This document shows, piece by piece, positions 63,569-64,000 of a DNA stretch of 64,000 nt. Position numbers and translations under genes: made by a program. The number at the start of each line of letters is the position of its first letter. Within the stretch, counting starts at the first letter, position 1. This stretch comes from Marinifilum sp. D737 (GTDB lineage: Bacteria > Bacteroidota > Bacteroidia > Bacteroidales > Marinifilaceae). The stretch spans positions 62,001 to 126,000 of the forward strand of contig NZ_JANQCD010000012.1 of the NCBI RefSeq assembly GCF_026672275.1. The letters are read 5' to 3'. The notes beneath the pieces were generated by a model. It searched no databases and had not been told where the DNA came from. It saw only the letters and a program-made list of their open reading frames with translations.

Positions 63569-63604
63569 TATATTTGTGGACATATGTAACATGTAATACC
63601 AATT
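63569..63604. promoter_or_regulatory. Promoter box and candidate GntR operator, site 4
   Basis: TATATTTG (63569-63576) is a -7 box for the next gene; its -33 partner is unclear. TGTAACATGTAATACCAATT (63585-63604) follows just downstream of it and matches site 2 exactly over 18 bases. In the rest of 63335-63619 I see only a small GTGTTG-TG-CAACAC hairpin at 63522-63535. Confidence 0.55.
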
Positions 63605-63619
63605 AATTAAGCTTCTAAG

Positions 63620-64000
63620 ATGAGATATACTTATTACATATTGATGATTTTTATTGTATTTGCTTGCAATGATAGCAAACAGGTTTTGCTAAAAGCAAAT
63701 CAAATGTCTCAGAAAATTGGTAATCATTTTGCGCCTGATCGCAGAGAAGCAATTTATACTACAAGTTTTTCTATGAGTAGCAATGGTAATTTAATTGTCA
63801 GTGGAGAAACATCTTTGCCGGAAGCTAAATTAGCCTTGTTTTCAAGTTTGGAAGGATTAGAAATTCATTTAGTAGATAGCTTGGTTTTACTTCCAGAGCA
63901 ACAAATGGGTGATAAGATTTGGGGATTGGTTAATTTAAGTGTTGTAAATCTTAGGTCTCATCCAAAGCATTCGGCAGAGCTTGTTTCACAAGCTATAATG
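63620..64000 (+). CDS. NlpC/P60-type lipoprotein, N-terminal part (cut by window end)
   Basis: The first 127 residues are present. A lipoprotein signal MRYTYYILMIFIVFAC has the lipid Cys at residue 16. The following region with REAIYTTSFSMSSNGNLIVSGET and the ending VVNLRSHPKHSAELVSQA looks like the N-terminal segment and the start of the SH3-like domain of gamma-D-glutamyl-diamino-acid endopeptidases (NlpC/P60) of Bacteroidota. The catalytic domain lies beyond the window, so the call rests on the SH3 segment, on context and on the preceding shared operator. Confidence 0.7.
   Translation, partial: MRYTYYILMIFIVFACNDSKQVLLKANQMSQKIGNHFAPDRREAIYTTSFSMSSNGNLIVSGETSLPEAKLALFSSLEGLEIHLVDSLVLLPEQQMGDKIWGLVNLSVVNLRSHPKHSAELVSQAIM

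Overview
The window is chromosomal DNA from a Bacteroidota bacterium. Support: promoters of the phylum type (TTG/TTTG, about 19 bases, TAnnTTTG), two TonB-dependent receptors (one with a carboxypeptidase-regulatory-like N-terminus), DUF families typical of the phylum, and a NagB-LmbE fusion. Low GC by eye and the gene families suggest a marine Marinilabiliales/Marinifilaceae-like organism; the genus is inference only. Starts are often TTG or GTG, and Shine-Dalgarno sequences are not informative.

Layout. 1-3230: mutS, then a tRNA-Gly/tRNA-Leu operon. 3258-21682: a cobalamin riboswitch followed by about 18 kb of same-strand genes: TonB receptor, PepSY membrane protein, exported cobaltochelatase CbiK, FecCD-type ABC importer, a nitrilase-like hydrolase, then cbiA, cbiL, cbiH-cbiC, cbiE-cbiT, cbiG-cbiF and cbiJ-cbiD. 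Four of the last six are fusions. Together they cover the oxygen-independent route from sirohydrochlorin to cob(II)yrinate a,c-diamide. The spacers in the second half are filled with CGCAGATT-type palindromic repeats, and a GxxExxY gene (PD-(D/E)xK-nuclease-like) sits among them, followed by a 178-bp-period tandem array carrying gene-tail remnants.

21747-30562: exported 5'-nucleotidase-like enzyme, OprC-like copper receptor with a small Cys-motif partner, selD plus a YedF-like DsrE protein, a histidine phosphatase, an O-methyltransferase and an M16 peptidase. 30641-33322: three tRNA-Phe genes and two copies, one intact and one decayed, of a small element made of a GIY-YIG endonuclease gene and a duplicated tRNA-Phe 3' end carrying a palindromic hairpin. 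An S41 peptidase lies between them. 33515-37481: gpmI, DUF3109 and an M20 dipeptidase.

37802-64000: a large muropeptide-recycling region. It holds a FadR-type GntR regulator, murQ, a MurNAc/GlcNAc kinase, a NagB-LmbE fusion, an amidase-like golvesin-domain protein, a two-part glycosyltransferase, DUF1460, DUF4922, a double GNAT, SpoIID, AmpG, an SGNH hydrolase and a NagX-like acyltransferase. Then come NamZ (DUF1343), DigH, a sodium:solute symporter, a beta-lactamase-fold protein with a GH3 remnant, anmK and the start of an NlpC/P60-type lipoprotein. A shared TAACATGTA motif lies at four promoter regions of this cluster and may be the operator of the local GntR protein.

Most notable for follow-up: the tRNA-Phe/GIY-YIG element, the GxxExxY gene with its repeats, the exported CbiK with an importer in the corrin operon, and the candidate muropeptide regulon.
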